Part shown: positions 23,431 through 32,082 of the stretch, one piece after another
How the letters are laid out: each line of letters begins with the position of its first letter
Position numbering within the stretch: the first letter of the stretch is position 1
Assembly: GCF_001613265.1 (NCBI RefSeq)
Contig: NZ_BDCA01000016.1
Location: 62,001 to 126,000, forward strand
DNA length: 64,000 nucleotides
Direction of reading: 5' to 3'
DNA from: Nocardia vermiculata NBRC 100427
GTDB taxonomy: Bacteria > Actinomycetota > Actinomycetes > Mycobacteriales > Mycobacteriaceae
The notes under the pieces: generated by a model
What the model saw: only the letters and a program-made list of their open reading frames with translations
What the model was told of the DNA's origin: nothing
Database searches by the model: none
Made by a program: the position numbers and the translations under genes

Positions 23431-24347
23431 TGAGTGAATCGTCGAATCAGCCCGGCACCGATCTGTCCGGCAAGGTAGCAATCGTAACCGGAGCCGGAGC
23501 GGGTCTGGGCCGGGCCGAAGCGCTGGCCCTGGCCGGTGCCGGCGCTTCGGTCGTGGTCAACGACCTGACCGAGAACGACGCGGTGGCGGCCACCCTGGCC
23601 GATATCCGGGCACTGGGCGCCAAGGTCGAGTTCGTGGCCGGAAGTATTGCCGAGCGGTCCACCGCCGATGCGTTGATCGCCAAGGCGGACGAATCCTTCG
23701 GCAATGTAGACATTGTGGTGAACAATGCGGGAATCACCCGCGACCGCATGCTTTTCAATCTCTCCGACGAAGATTGGGATGCAGTACTCGCGGTCCACCT
23801 GCGTGGTCACTTTCTGTTGTCGCGTAACGCGGCCGCGTATTGGCGGTCGAAATCAAAGGAATCTGGTGCTCCAATTTATGGGCGCCTGATCAACACATCG
23901 TCCGAAGCGGGTTTGCTGGGGCCGGAAGGGCAAGCGAATTACGCGGCCGCGAAAGCCGGCATCACCGCTCTGACACTGTCTGCTTCGCGCGCTTTGTCGC
24001 GCTACGGTGTGCGCGCCAACGCCATCTGCCCGCGCGGTCGCACGGCGATGACCGAGGCCGTGTTCTCCGAGGCACCCGAGGGGGAAGTGGACCCGCTGTC
24101 GCCCGATCACGTCGCCCGGCTGGTCGCCTACCTGGCCTCACCAGGCGCGGACGCGGTGAACGGTCAGGTCTTCGTCGTCTACGGCCCGATGGTCGCGTTG
24201 ATGGCCGCGCCGGAGGTCGAGCAGCGCTTCGACGCCGCGGGTGCGGAGTGGAGTGCGGATGCACTCGCCGACACACTGGGCACCTACTTCGCCGAGCGGC
24301 CCGCGGGGCGTACGTTTTCGGCAAGTTCGCTGCACGATCTCGGCTGA
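23430..24347 (+). CDS. hsd4A: Hsd4A-like 17-beta-hydroxysteroid / 3-hydroxyacyl-CoA dehydrogenase
   Basis: A 305-residue SDR. It has the TGAGAGLGRAEALAL NAD-binding motif near residue 20, the NNAGITRDRML strand, NTSSEAGLLGPEG with the catalytic serine and NYAAAKAG with the YxxxK pair. In M. tuberculosis and M. neoaurum relatives Hsd4A (Rv3502c) acts on 17-beta-hydroxysteroids and on the 22-hydroxy CoA side-chain intermediate. It is the gene directly upstream of yrbE4A, as in M. tuberculosis, but has its own KstR-covered promoter and 276 bases separate it from the transport operon. Confidence 0.9.
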   Translation: MSESSNQPGTDLSGKVAIVTGAGAGLGRAEALALAGAGASVVVNDLTENDAVAATLADIRALGAKVEFVAGSIAERSTADALIAKADESFGNVDIVVNNAGITRDRMLFNLSDEDWDAVLAVHLRGHFLLSRNAAAYWRSKSKESGAPIYGRLINTSSEAGLLGPEGQANYAAAKAGITALTLSASRALSRYGVRANAICPRGRTAMTEAVFSEAPEGEVDPLSPDHVARLVAYLASPGADAVNGQVFVVYGPMVALMAAPEVEQRFDAAGAEWSADALADTLGTYFAERPAGRTFSASSLHDLG

Positions 24348-24457
24348 TTCCCCGAGAGTCGGTCGCTCGATCAGCTCCGGTTGATCGGGCGGCCCGGGCT
24401 TGGTAGACATGGGGGTCGCGGTTGTGCGGTGGCTCACAACAGTGCCATGTACACCGT

Positions 24458-24471
24458 ATGAACGTGTTCTA
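24458..24471. promoter_or_regulatory. KstR-like operator 1 upstream of the mce4 operon
   Basis: atgaacgtgttcta differs from TNNAACNNGTTNNA only at its first base. It is 152 bases upstream of yrbE4A. Confidence 0.65.
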
Positions 24472-24536
24472 GCTCTGGAAATAGGTTCTGGGCAAAAACA
24501 GCAGTTCAAAAATGCCAAATTGTCTTCCAATCAGTG

Positions 24537-24554
24537 GTGAACATGTTCTAATCT
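24537..24554 (+). promoter_or_regulatory. KstR-like operator 2 overlapping a mce4 -10 box
   Basis: gtgaacatgttcta (24537-24550, one mismatch) runs into TAATCT (24549-24554), a good -10 box. This gives a 5' leader of about 60 bases before yrbE4A that carries a GGAGGAA ribosome binding site at 24610-24616. A -35 box is not obvious. Confidence 0.65.
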
Positions 24555-24623
24555 TCGGAGCGGAACAGTTGTAGAGGCTCGCTTGCGCGACGTTGCGCCG
24601 GGTCGGCTAGGAGGAATCGCGGA

Positions 24624-25388
24624 ATGAACGAGGTTCTTGCCGTGCCGTTGCGTGCGGTCGGCGGGTTCTTCGAACTCGTGGCCGCTGTGGCGCGGGCCTT
24701 GATACGTCCGCCATTTCAGCGACGGGAATTCGTCGACCAGTCGTGGTTCGTCGCCCGGGTATCGATCATCCCGACCCTCTTGGTCGCGATCCCGTTCACG
24801 GTTCTGGTTGTCTTCACCTTGAATATCCTGCTGCGCGAAATCGGCGCGGCGGATCTCTCGGGTGCGGGCGCTGCATTCGGTGCGGTAACCCAGGTCGGGC
24901 CGATCGTCACCGTGCTGATCGTGGCAGGCGCCGGCGCCACCGCCATCTGCGCGGATCTGGGGGCACGCACCATCCGGGAAGAAATCGACGCCATGAAGGT
25001 GCTCGGTATCGATCCCATTCACCGCCTGGTGGTGCCCCGAGTTCTCGCCTCGATGTTCGTCGCGGCGCTGCTCAACGGCCTGGTGTGCACGATCGGCATC
25101 GTCGGCGGTTTCCTTTTCTCGGTCCTGCTGCAGGGCGTGAACCCCGGCGCCTTCGTTAACGGGATCACCCTGCTCACCCATACTCCCGAGCTGGTGCTCT
25201 CCGAGGTCAAGGCGGCGCTGTTCGGCTTGATCGCCGGTCTGATGGCCTGCTACCTCGGCCTCAACGTCCGAGGTGGTCCCAAGAGTGTGGGTGACGCGGT
25301 CAACCAGACGGTGGTGTTCTCCTTCATGGCCCTGTTCGTGGTGAACGTCGTCGCTACCGCGGTCGGTCTCAAGTTCGCGGTGCGGTGA
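24624..25388 (+). CDS. yrbE4A: YrbE4A, Mce4 transporter permease subunit
   Basis: A 254-residue MlaE/YrbE-type permease with about five membrane segments (for example IIPTLLVAIPFTVLVVF and ASMFVAALLNGLVCTIG). It carries the conserved cytosolic EEIDAMKVLGIDPI motif, the likely coupling helix for the ATPase MceG. Together with YrbE4B it forms the inner-membrane channel for sterol import. The ribosome binding site is AGGAGGAA. The next start follows by four bases. First gene of the ten-gene operon. The ATPase gene (mceG) is not in the window, as in mycobacteria. Confidence 0.95.
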   Translation: MNEVLAVPLRAVGGFFELVAAVARALIRPPFQRREFVDQSWFVARVSIIPTLLVAIPFTVLVVFTLNILLREIGAADLSGAGAAFGAVTQVGPIVTVLIVAGAGATAICADLGARTIREEIDAMKVLGIDPIHRLVVPRVLASMFVAALLNGLVCTIGIVGGFLFSVLLQGVNPGAFVNGITLLTHTPELVLSEVKAALFGLIAGLMACYLGLNVRGGPKSVGDAVNQTVVFSFMALFVVNVVATAVGLKFAVR

Positions 25389-25392
25389 TCGG

Positions 25393-26244
25393 ATGTCGTT
25401 CGTAATTCAGTCCCGGTTCCCGCGCACAGTGCGCCGAGTACGCCGCCTCTCGAGTTCGATGGACGGTCTCGGTCATCAGGCCCAGTTCTACGCGAACTCG
25501 CTCGGGTCGGTGCCCAAGGCCTTCTACCACTACCGCACCGAGACCATCCGGTTGATCGCCGAGATCAGCATGGGTAGCGGTGCCCTGGCCGTCATCGGCG
25601 GCACCGTCGTCATCGTCGGCTTCCTGACCCTGTTCACCGGCGGCACCATCGCCGTCCAGGGCTACAGTTCGCTGGGCGATATCGGCGTCGAGGCGCTGAC
25701 CGGCTTCTTCGTCGCATTCCTGAATGTGCGTATCGCGGCGCCGGTGATCTCCGGAATCGGCCTCGCGGCCACCATCGGCGCCGGTGCGACCGCGCAGCTG
25801 GGTGCCATGCGCGTGGCCGAAGAGATCGACGCGCTGGAATCCATGGCGATCCGGCCGATGCCGTTCCTGGTCGGCACCCGAGTGCTGGCCGGCATGATCG
25901 CGATCGTCCCGCTGTACGCGCTCGCGGTGATCGCCTCGTTCATCTCCAGCCGGTTCGCGACCGTCGTGATCTACGGACAGTCGGCGGGCGTCTACGACCA
26001 CTACTTCTCGACCTTCCTGATTCCCAGCGACATCCTGTGGTCGTTCCTGCAAGCGATCCTGATGGCCTTGGCCGTCATGATGATTCACACCTACTACGGC
26101 TACAACGCCAGCGGCGGGCCGGTCGGTGTGGGAATCGCCGTCGGTAGCGCGGTGCGGGCCTCGCTCGTTGCGGTGGTCTTGGTGACTCTGCTCATGTCGT
26201 TGGCGATCTACGGCACCTCCGGCAATTTCCATCTCTCCGGGTAG
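25393..26244 (+). CDS. yrbE4B: YrbE4B, Mce4 transporter permease subunit
   Basis: A 283-residue YrbE-type permease, longer at the N-terminus than YrbE4A (residues 1-50 are basic and soluble). It contains the matching EEIDALESMAIRPM coupling motif and hydrophobic spans such as SGALAVIGGTVVIVGFLTLF and LVAVVLVTLLMSLAIYG. Pairs with YrbE4A. Five bases separate its stop from mce4A. Confidence 0.95.
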   Translation: MSFVIQSRFPRTVRRVRRLSSSMDGLGHQAQFYANSLGSVPKAFYHYRTETIRLIAEISMGSGALAVIGGTVVIVGFLTLFTGGTIAVQGYSSLGDIGVEALTGFFVAFLNVRIAAPVISGIGLAATIGAGATAQLGAMRVAEEIDALESMAIRPMPFLVGTRVLAGMIAIVPLYALAVIASFISSRFATVVIYGQSAGVYDHYFSTFLIPSDILWSFLQAILMALAVMMIHTYYGYNASGGPVGVGIAVGSAVRASLVAVVLVTLLMSLAIYGTSGNFHLSG

Positions 26245-26249
26245 GCGGT

Positions 26250-27470
26250 ATGGCGGCAAATAAGCTCGTTGAAAAGGAAAGCGGCGGCAGCTTTTTCGGT
26301 GCCGGATGGGGCGTGAAGCTCTCCGGTCTCGCGATGGTGCTGATCCTGGTTGCCGTCGTCGCCGTCGCCTTGACGATGTTCGTCGGGGGATTCACCCCGA
26401 GCAAGAAGGTGTACGTCGATTCGCAGCGTGCGGGTCTGGTGATGGACAAGGACGCGAAGGTCCGGATCCGCGGCGCCGAAATCGGCCGGGTCTCCGACAT
26501 CACCTACTCCGGTGACATGGCTCATCTGACCCTCGAGATCAACCCCGACGATCTGAAGATGGTGCCGGACAACGCCACCGTCGATATTCGGTCGACCACG
26601 GTGTTCGGTGCCAAGTACGTCAACTTCATCGAACCCGAGAATCCTTCCGGCAATCACCTTGCCGCCGGCTCCACCATTACCGCGAAGTCGGTGACCGTCG
26701 AATTCAATACGGTCTTCCAGCATCTGACCGATGTGCTCGCGAAGGTTGCGCCGGAGAAACTCAACGCGACATTGACCGCGCTGGGCACCGCCCTCGAGGG
26801 GCGCGGTGACAAACTCGGTCAGCTGATGGTGGATTCCGACCAGTACCTGCGCGACATCAACCCGAGCCTGCCGGATCTGCAGCGCGATCTGCAGACTTCG
26901 GTCGGCGTCACGAACCTGTACGCGGATACCGTCCCGGATCTGCTGCGCACCACCGATAACGCCACCACGACCAGTAAGACCATCGTCGACGAGCAGAAGA
27001 ACTTCGACTCCATGCTGGTCAATCTGATCGGGCTGGCCGATACCACCGGCCCGATTCTGAAAGAAAACGAGCAGCCACTGGCGACGGCCCTGGATCTGCT
27101 CCGGCCCACCACGGAACTGCTGAACCAATACCGGTCCGGACTCAACTGTGTCGTCGAGGGCGTCGGTCAGAACGTCGGCCTCATGGACGCGATCTTCGGC
27201 GGCGGGCCCGGCGGGTCGGTGTTGCTCAACGCCGGCTTCATGCCGGGCGGCGAGCCCTACCACTACCCGGAGGACCTGCCCAAGGTGAACGCGACCGGCG
27301 GACCGCATTGTGAGGGAATCTTGGACCGAGAGCCGGGAAGCCATTCCAACTATCTGGTCACCGACACCTCGGAGGGCCACGTGTGGACGCCTGAGCTGAA
27401 TCACCACATCAACGGTGACCGGGTGTTCCAGATCATGTTCGCCGGACTGCCGGGGGTGCCCAACCCATGA
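26250..27470 (+). CDS. mce4A: Mce4A, MlaD-domain sterol transport protein
   Basis: A 406-residue Mce protein. There is one N-terminal membrane anchor (about 25-47, LSGLAMVLILVAVVAVAL), then the MlaD/MCE domain (about 50-130: YVDSQRAGLVMDKDAKVRIR, G-A-E-I-G-R-V), then a long helical domain with Leu/Asp-rich repeats predicted to form the periplasm-spanning tube. Mce4A-F form a hetero-hexameric shuttle delivering cholesterol to YrbE4AB. Its stop overlaps the mce4B start by four bases. Confidence 0.95.
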   Translation: MAANKLVEKESGGSFFGAGWGVKLSGLAMVLILVAVVAVALTMFVGGFTPSKKVYVDSQRAGLVMDKDAKVRIRGAEIGRVSDITYSGDMAHLTLEINPDDLKMVPDNATVDIRSTTVFGAKYVNFIEPENPSGNHLAAGSTITAKSVTVEFNTVFQHLTDVLAKVAPEKLNATLTALGTALEGRGDKLGQLMVDSDQYLRDINPSLPDLQRDLQTSVGVTNLYADTVPDLLRTTDNATTTSKTIVDEQKNFDSMLVNLIGLADTTGPILKENEQPLATALDLLRPTTELLNQYRSGLNCVVEGVGQNVGLMDAIFGGGPGGSVLLNAGFMPGGEPYHYPEDLPKVNATGGPHCEGILDREPGSHSNYLVTDTSEGHVWTPELNHHINGDRVFQIMFAGLPGVPNP

Positions 27471-28504
27471 GGATCAAGTTCCACGCCACGACCGTGAAAC
27501 TCGGCATTTTCACGCTCGTCATGGTGGTCATCCTGGCCTTCCTCGTCGTGATCTTCAGCCAGATGCGCTTTTCCCGGGAAACCGGATACCACGCCGTATT
27601 CACCAGTTCGTCGGGCATGCTGCCGGGCTCGAAGGTACGTATCGCCGGTGTTCCGGTCGGCTCGGTGGGCCGGGTGTACGTCGGCAAGGATCATCTCGCG
27701 CACGTGGACTTCGACGTCGACAGCGATCATCGGATCTACACCAGCAGCCGGGCCGCGGTTCGCTATGAGAATCTCACCGGCGATCGCTATCTGGAATTGA
27801 TGGACGGGCCGGGAACGGCCGAGCCGTTGCGCAAGGGCGCGACCATCGGCACGGACAAGACTCAGCCGGCGTTGGATCTGGATATGTTGCTCGGCGGTTT
27901 CAAGCCGCTGCTGCGCGGTCTGGACCCGGCGCAGATCAACGATCTGACCGGTGCGCTGATCCAGGTCTTCCAAGGCCAGGGCGGCACGTTGGTGTCGCTG
28001 CTCAACAGTGGTGGTTCGTTCACCAAGACCATTGCCGAACGGGACGAACTGATCGGCAGTGTGATCGAGAATCTGAAGACCGTGCTCGCCACGATCGACG
28101 ATCACAACAAGGAATTCGACACCACGCTGACCGAATTGCAGCGGCTGATCAGCGGCCTGGCCGAGGACAAGGACCCGATCGGTGCCGCACTGCCGAGGCT
28201 GGCCGGTGCGACCGGCGATCTGACCGGCCTGCTGAAACAGGCCCGGCCGGATCTGAAGCAGACCTTCGGTCAGTTGGGCACGGTGGCGCAGAACCTCGAC
28301 GAGCACTCCAGCGACGTCGAGTGGATCATTCAGCAGTTGCCCAGCACGTACCGCAAGCTCGTCCGTATCGGTTCCTACGGCTCGTTCCTGAACATGTACG
28401 TCTGCGGCGTGACCATGCTGACAGATGGACCGAACGGCCAGCCGCAGGAAGTTCACCTGTCGGGCAACCAGTCGACAGGAAGGTGTTCCGACAGTGAAGG
28501 GTGA
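27467..28504 (+). CDS. mce4B: Mce4B, MlaD-domain sterol transport protein
   Basis: A 345-residue Mce protein starting MRIKFHATTVKLGIFTLVMV with its anchor at about 10-30. An MCE domain follows (HAVFTSSSGMLPGSKVRIAG, V-P-V-G-S-V) and then a helical tail ending in a cysteine/serine-rich stretch. It overlaps mce4A by four bases and mce4C by eleven. Second of six Mce chains. Confidence 0.95.
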   Translation: MRIKFHATTVKLGIFTLVMVVILAFLVVIFSQMRFSRETGYHAVFTSSSGMLPGSKVRIAGVPVGSVGRVYVGKDHLAHVDFDVDSDHRIYTSSRAAVRYENLTGDRYLELMDGPGTAEPLRKGATIGTDKTQPALDLDMLLGGFKPLLRGLDPAQINDLTGALIQVFQGQGGTLVSLLNSGGSFTKTIAERDELIGSVIENLKTVLATIDDHNKEFDTTLTELQRLISGLAEDKDPIGAALPRLAGATGDLTGLLKQARPDLKQTFGQLGTVAQNLDEHSSDVEWIIQQLPSTYRKLVRIGSYGSFLNMYVCGVTMLTDGPNGQPQEVHLSGNQSTGRCSDSEG

Positions 28505-29588
28505 ACGTTCCCCGCTGATTTCGGCCGGCATCGTCGGCGTCGTGCTGGCGGTCGCGATCGCAGTGTCCGCACTGCAGTTCGACCGATTGCCGTTCATCCG
28601 CAGCGGTGCCGAATTCTCGGCCTTCTTCGCCGACGCCGGTGGCCTGCTTCCTGGCGACCATGTCGAGGTGGCCGGTGTGCGCAGTGGTGATGTCGAGGAC
28701 GTCAGTCTCGACGGAACCAAGGTCAAGGTCCGTTTCAGTCTCGACGAATCGATCGTGCTCGGGAAGAAGACGACCGTCGCGATCAAGACGAATACGGTGC
28801 TCGGCCGCAAATCGCTGCTGGTCGAGCCGAAGGGACCTGGTGCGCTCCGCTCCGATCAGCCGATTCCCCTGGAGCGCACCACATCTCCGTACTCGCTCAA
28901 CGACGCCCTGGGCGATCTGACGACCACGGTGTCGGATCTGGACCTGAACCAGGTCAACAAGACCCTCGACACCTTGTCGGACACCTTCGCCGATACACCG
29001 GCGCCGTTGCGTTCGGCGCTGGACGGCATCACCAATCTGTCGCGCAGCCTGAACAAGCGCGATCAGGCGCTGACCGATCTGCTCTCGCACGCGCAGAATG
29101 TGACGAAGGTGCTGGCCGATCGGGCCGACCAGATCAACAAGTTGCTGCTCGACGGCAATGATCTACTCGGCGAGCTCGACAACCGGCGCCAGGCCCTGAG
29201 TCAGTTGATCGTGTACGTGAACCAGCTGGCCATCCAGCTCACCGGATTTGTCAACGACAACGAAGCACAGTTGAAACCCGCGCTGGACAAGGTGAATTCG
29301 GTGCTGCAGATGCTGCAGCGCAACAAGGACAACCTGGGTAAGGCGCTGGACGCCCTCGGGCCGTACGCCGCGGCGCTCGGCGAGCAGGTCGGCAGTGGCC
29401 CGTACTTCCAGGCCTATCTGTCGAATGTGGAAAGTATTCCGATCCGCGCGCTGGTCGACTCGATGGTCTGGCCGGAGCGGTTGCCGAAGGATCTGTACGA
29501 CGCATTCGGTCACCCCATCACCACCAATCCTGCCGAGACGGTCCCTGGCGATGTGACCAATCCCGGCACTGGGGAGCAGCCGCGATGA
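28494..29588 (+). CDS. mce4C: Mce4C, MlaD-domain sterol transport protein
   Basis: A 364-residue Mce protein. The GTG at 28494 (VKGERSPLISAGIVGV) is chosen over the frame's earlier ATG at 28425 because GGAAGG lies about nine bases before it and the anchor (about 9-28) then falls at the usual place. The MCE domain contains AGGLLPGDHVEVAGVRSGDV. The tail is helical with N/Q/L-rich repeats (RNKDNLGKALDALGPYA) and ends Pro/Asn/Glu-rich. The start overlaps the mce4B stop. Confidence 0.93.
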   Translation: MKGERSPLISAGIVGVVLAVAIAVSALQFDRLPFIRSGAEFSAFFADAGGLLPGDHVEVAGVRSGDVEDVSLDGTKVKVRFSLDESIVLGKKTTVAIKTNTVLGRKSLLVEPKGPGALRSDQPIPLERTTSPYSLNDALGDLTTTVSDLDLNQVNKTLDTLSDTFADTPAPLRSALDGITNLSRSLNKRDQALTDLLSHAQNVTKVLADRADQINKLLLDGNDLLGELDNRRQALSQLIVYVNQLAIQLTGFVNDNEAQLKPALDKVNSVLQMLQRNKDNLGKALDALGPYAAALGEQVGSGPYFQAYLSNVESIPIRALVDSMVWPERLPKDLYDAFGHPITTNPAETVPGDVTNPGTGEQPR

Positions 29589-30832
29589 ACGCAGTAAGCA
29601 AAATTGCCAAGGTGCCGCGCTGGGCTCGGATCGTGGCCGCGGTCGTGGTGGTAGCCCTCGCGGGCTGGCTGCTCTACGGGGTGGTCTCCGATATCGGCAA
29701 GAAGCACATCACCGCACACTTTCCGTCGACTACCGGGCTATACGCCGGCGACGACGTGCGGGTGCTCGGCGTGAAGGTCGGCCGGATCGACTCCATCGAA
29801 CCGGGCCGTGATCAAGTGAAGGTCGAGATGACCGTCGACCGCGGCATCGATATCCCGGCGGATGCGAAGGCGGTGACGGTATCGCCGTCGCTGGTCTCGG
29901 CGCGGTTCGTGCAGTTGGCTCCCGCCTATAACGGTGGTCCGAAGATGGAGAACAACGGCGAGATTCCGATCGAGCACACCGCCGTGCCGGTGGAATGGGA
30001 CGACATCAAGGCCGAGCTGACCAAGCTGTCGAAGGCACTGGGCCCGGTCGGCGAGGACAAGCAGGGCTCCTTCGGTCGCGTGATCGATACCGCCGCGAAG
30101 AACCTCGGCGACGGAAATGCCCAGGCATTCCGCGACACGCTCCGCGAACTCTCACACACGCTCAACACACTCTCCGACGGGCGGACCGATCTGTTCGGAA
30201 CGATCCGCAACCTGCAGCAGTTCGTCGACGTCCTGTCCAAGAGCAACGAACAGATCGTGCAGTTCGGAGGGCGGCTGGCCTCGGTGTCCTCGGTGCTGTC
30301 GGACACGTCCGCGGATCTCGGCGCCGGTCTCGACAACCTCGATTCCGCGGTGGCCGATGTCAAGCGGTTCCTCGACGAGCGGGGTGGCGCGCTGACCGAA
30401 AGTGTCCAGCGGCTCACCGACGTGACCCAGCTGCTGGCCGACAAACGCCCGGAGATCGAGCGCGTGATGCATGCCGGCCCCACCGGTCTGGTGAACTTCT
30501 ATCAGATCTACAAGCCTGCACAGGGGTCGCTCGCGGGCGCAGTGACCGGTACGAACTTTGCGAACCCGACCGCATTCCTGTGCGGCTCGGTCGAGGCGAT
30601 CCAGGCCGACGACTCCGACAAGTCGGCGGCGCTGTGCAGGCAATACCTGACGCCGGTGCTCAACTCGCTGATGATGAACTACCCACCGTTGCTGGCGAAT
30701 CCGGCATCCAATCAGACGGTGTTCCCGCAGCAGCTCACGTTCAGTACACCCGACCTGGCGGACCGGGTCGATACCGCGCCGAGCAGCGTGCCCAACGGTA
30801 TTGCCGGACTTGCTGTTCCAGGAGGGCGCTGA
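29585..30832 (+). CDS. mce4D: Mce4D, MlaD-domain sterol transport protein
   Basis: A 415-residue Mce protein with anchor WARIVAAVVVVALAGWLLYG (about 14-33), MCE domain FPSTTGLYAGDDVRVLGVKV followed by G-R-I-D-S, and a long helical region. The C-terminal part carries LVNFYQIYKPAQG and a C-G-S/C-R-Q cysteine pair typical of Mce D chains. It overlaps mce4C by four bases and shares one base with the mce4E start. Confidence 0.95.
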   Translation: MNAVSKIAKVPRWARIVAAVVVVALAGWLLYGVVSDIGKKHITAHFPSTTGLYAGDDVRVLGVKVGRIDSIEPGRDQVKVEMTVDRGIDIPADAKAVTVSPSLVSARFVQLAPAYNGGPKMENNGEIPIEHTAVPVEWDDIKAELTKLSKALGPVGEDKQGSFGRVIDTAAKNLGDGNAQAFRDTLRELSHTLNTLSDGRTDLFGTIRNLQQFVDVLSKSNEQIVQFGGRLASVSSVLSDTSADLGAGLDNLDSAVADVKRFLDERGGALTESVQRLTDVTQLLADKRPEIERVMHAGPTGLVNFYQIYKPAQGSLAGAVTGTNFANPTAFLCGSVEAIQADDSDKSAALCRQYLTPVLNSLMMNYPPLLANPASNQTVFPQQLTFSTPDLADRVDTAPSSVPNGIAGLAVPGGR

Positions 30833-32082
30833 TGCGTAACCGTCGAAAGCGGATAGCGGCCATCGCGATCGGTGTGGCCGTACTGATGGGCGCGACCGGA
30901 TGTGAATGGGACGGACTGAATTCCATTCCGATGCCGGGTGCCGGCACTGGTGAGGGCTCCTGGAAGGTCACCATTCAGATGCCGAATGTGACCACCCTGA
31001 CCCGTAATTCACCGGTGAAGGTCGCCGACGTCACGGTCGGGACGGTGTCCGATATCAAGCTCGAGGACTGGCATGCCCTGGTGACCGTGAGCCTGGAAAA
31101 GGGTGTGCAGTTGCCCGCCAACGCGGTCGCGCGGATCGGCCAGACCAGCCTGCTGGGCAGCAACCATGTCGAACTCGCGCCCCCCGACAAGATCGCTCCG
31201 GAGGGACGACTGAAGGCCGGGGACGTGATCCCGCTCGATCGGGCCGGAGTGTTCCCCACGACCGAGCAGACGTTGTCCTCGCTGTCGGTGGTGCTCAACG
31301 GCGGCGGGATCTCGCAGCTGGAGACGATCACCCACGAGTTGAACGCGACGTTCAACGGACGTGAGGACGCGATTCGTGATCTGCTGCCGCAGTTGAATCA
31401 GCTGACCACGACCTTGGATCAGCAGACCGGTGACATCATCTCGGCGATGGAGGGGCTCGACCGCTTCGGTGGACAGCTCGCCCAGCAGAAGGACCGGCTC
31501 ACCAATGCGATCACGCAGATCCATCCGGCGGTGACGGTGCTGGCCGACAAGCGGGAGAACATCACCAAAACGATTACCGCTCTCGGTGATCTGAGTGGTG
31601 TCGTGCAGCAGCTGGTCGCCGACAGTGGTGAGAACCTGAAGGCGAACCTGGCCAATCTCTGGCCGACGCTGGAGTCGCTGGCCAGCACCGGTGACCGGCT
31701 GGCCAATTCACTGCAGTTGCTGCTGACCTTCCCGTTCCCGATCCACGGCATCAACAAGGCGATCAAGGGTGACTACATGAACATTTTCGTCACCTACGAT
31801 TTGACCGGCGCCCGGCTCGATTCCGGGTTCCTCACCGGTACCCCGCTGGGTGGCAAGTTCGGCGGTGTACAAGCGAAGTACGGTGTCGAGGCCGCACTGG
31901 GCACCCCAGCCGGCACGGCTGGGCAGAAGGGTGACCCGGTCCAGGGACCGATGCAGCCACCTCCGCCGGCGCCCGAGCAGGCGCCCGCGCCCAGTGTGCC
32001 GGGTCTGCCGCCGATCCCCGGCCTGCCGGCCATACCCGGTCTGACGGTTCCCGGTGCGCCACAAGGAGGGCCGGCACGATGA
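30832..32082 (+). CDS. mce4E: Mce4E, lipoprotein Mce subunit (LprN-like)
   Basis: A 416-residue Mce lipoprotein. The lipobox A-T-G-C places the modified Cys at residue 24 after a basic, hydrophobic signal (RNRRKRIAAIAIGVAVLMG). The MCE domain (about 45-125) has P-N-V-T-T-L-T-R-N-S-P-V-K-V. The C-terminus is Pro/Gly-rich (PGLPPIPGLPAIPGLTVPG), a flexible tail. Mce E proteins are lipid-anchored, unlike their membrane-helix siblings. The frame is open far upstream, but the start at 30832 has GGAGGG and follows the mce4D stop directly (TGATG). Confidence 0.95.
   Translation: MRNRRKRIAAIAIGVAVLMGATGCEWDGLNSIPMPGAGTGEGSWKVTIQMPNVTTLTRNSPVKVADVTVGTVSDIKLEDWHALVTVSLEKGVQLPANAVARIGQTSLLGSNHVELAPPDKIAPEGRLKAGDVIPLDRAGVFPTTEQTLSSLSVVLNGGGISQLETITHELNATFNGREDAIRDLLPQLNQLTTTLDQQTGDIISAMEGLDRFGGQLAQQKDRLTNAITQIHPAVTVLADKRENITKTITALGDLSGVVQQLVADSGENLKANLANLWPTLESLASTGDRLANSLQLLLTFPFPIHGINKAIKGDYMNIFVTYDLTGARLDSGFLTGTPLGGKFGGVQAKYGVEAALGTPAGTAGQKGDPVQGPMQPPPPAPEQAPAPSVPGLPPIPGLPAIPGLTVPGAPQGGPAR

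Noticed and set aside
29995..30831. Upstream extension of the mce4E frame
   Set aside because: The extension overlaps mce4D in another frame. The lipoprotein signal and GGAGGG at 30832 fix the true start.
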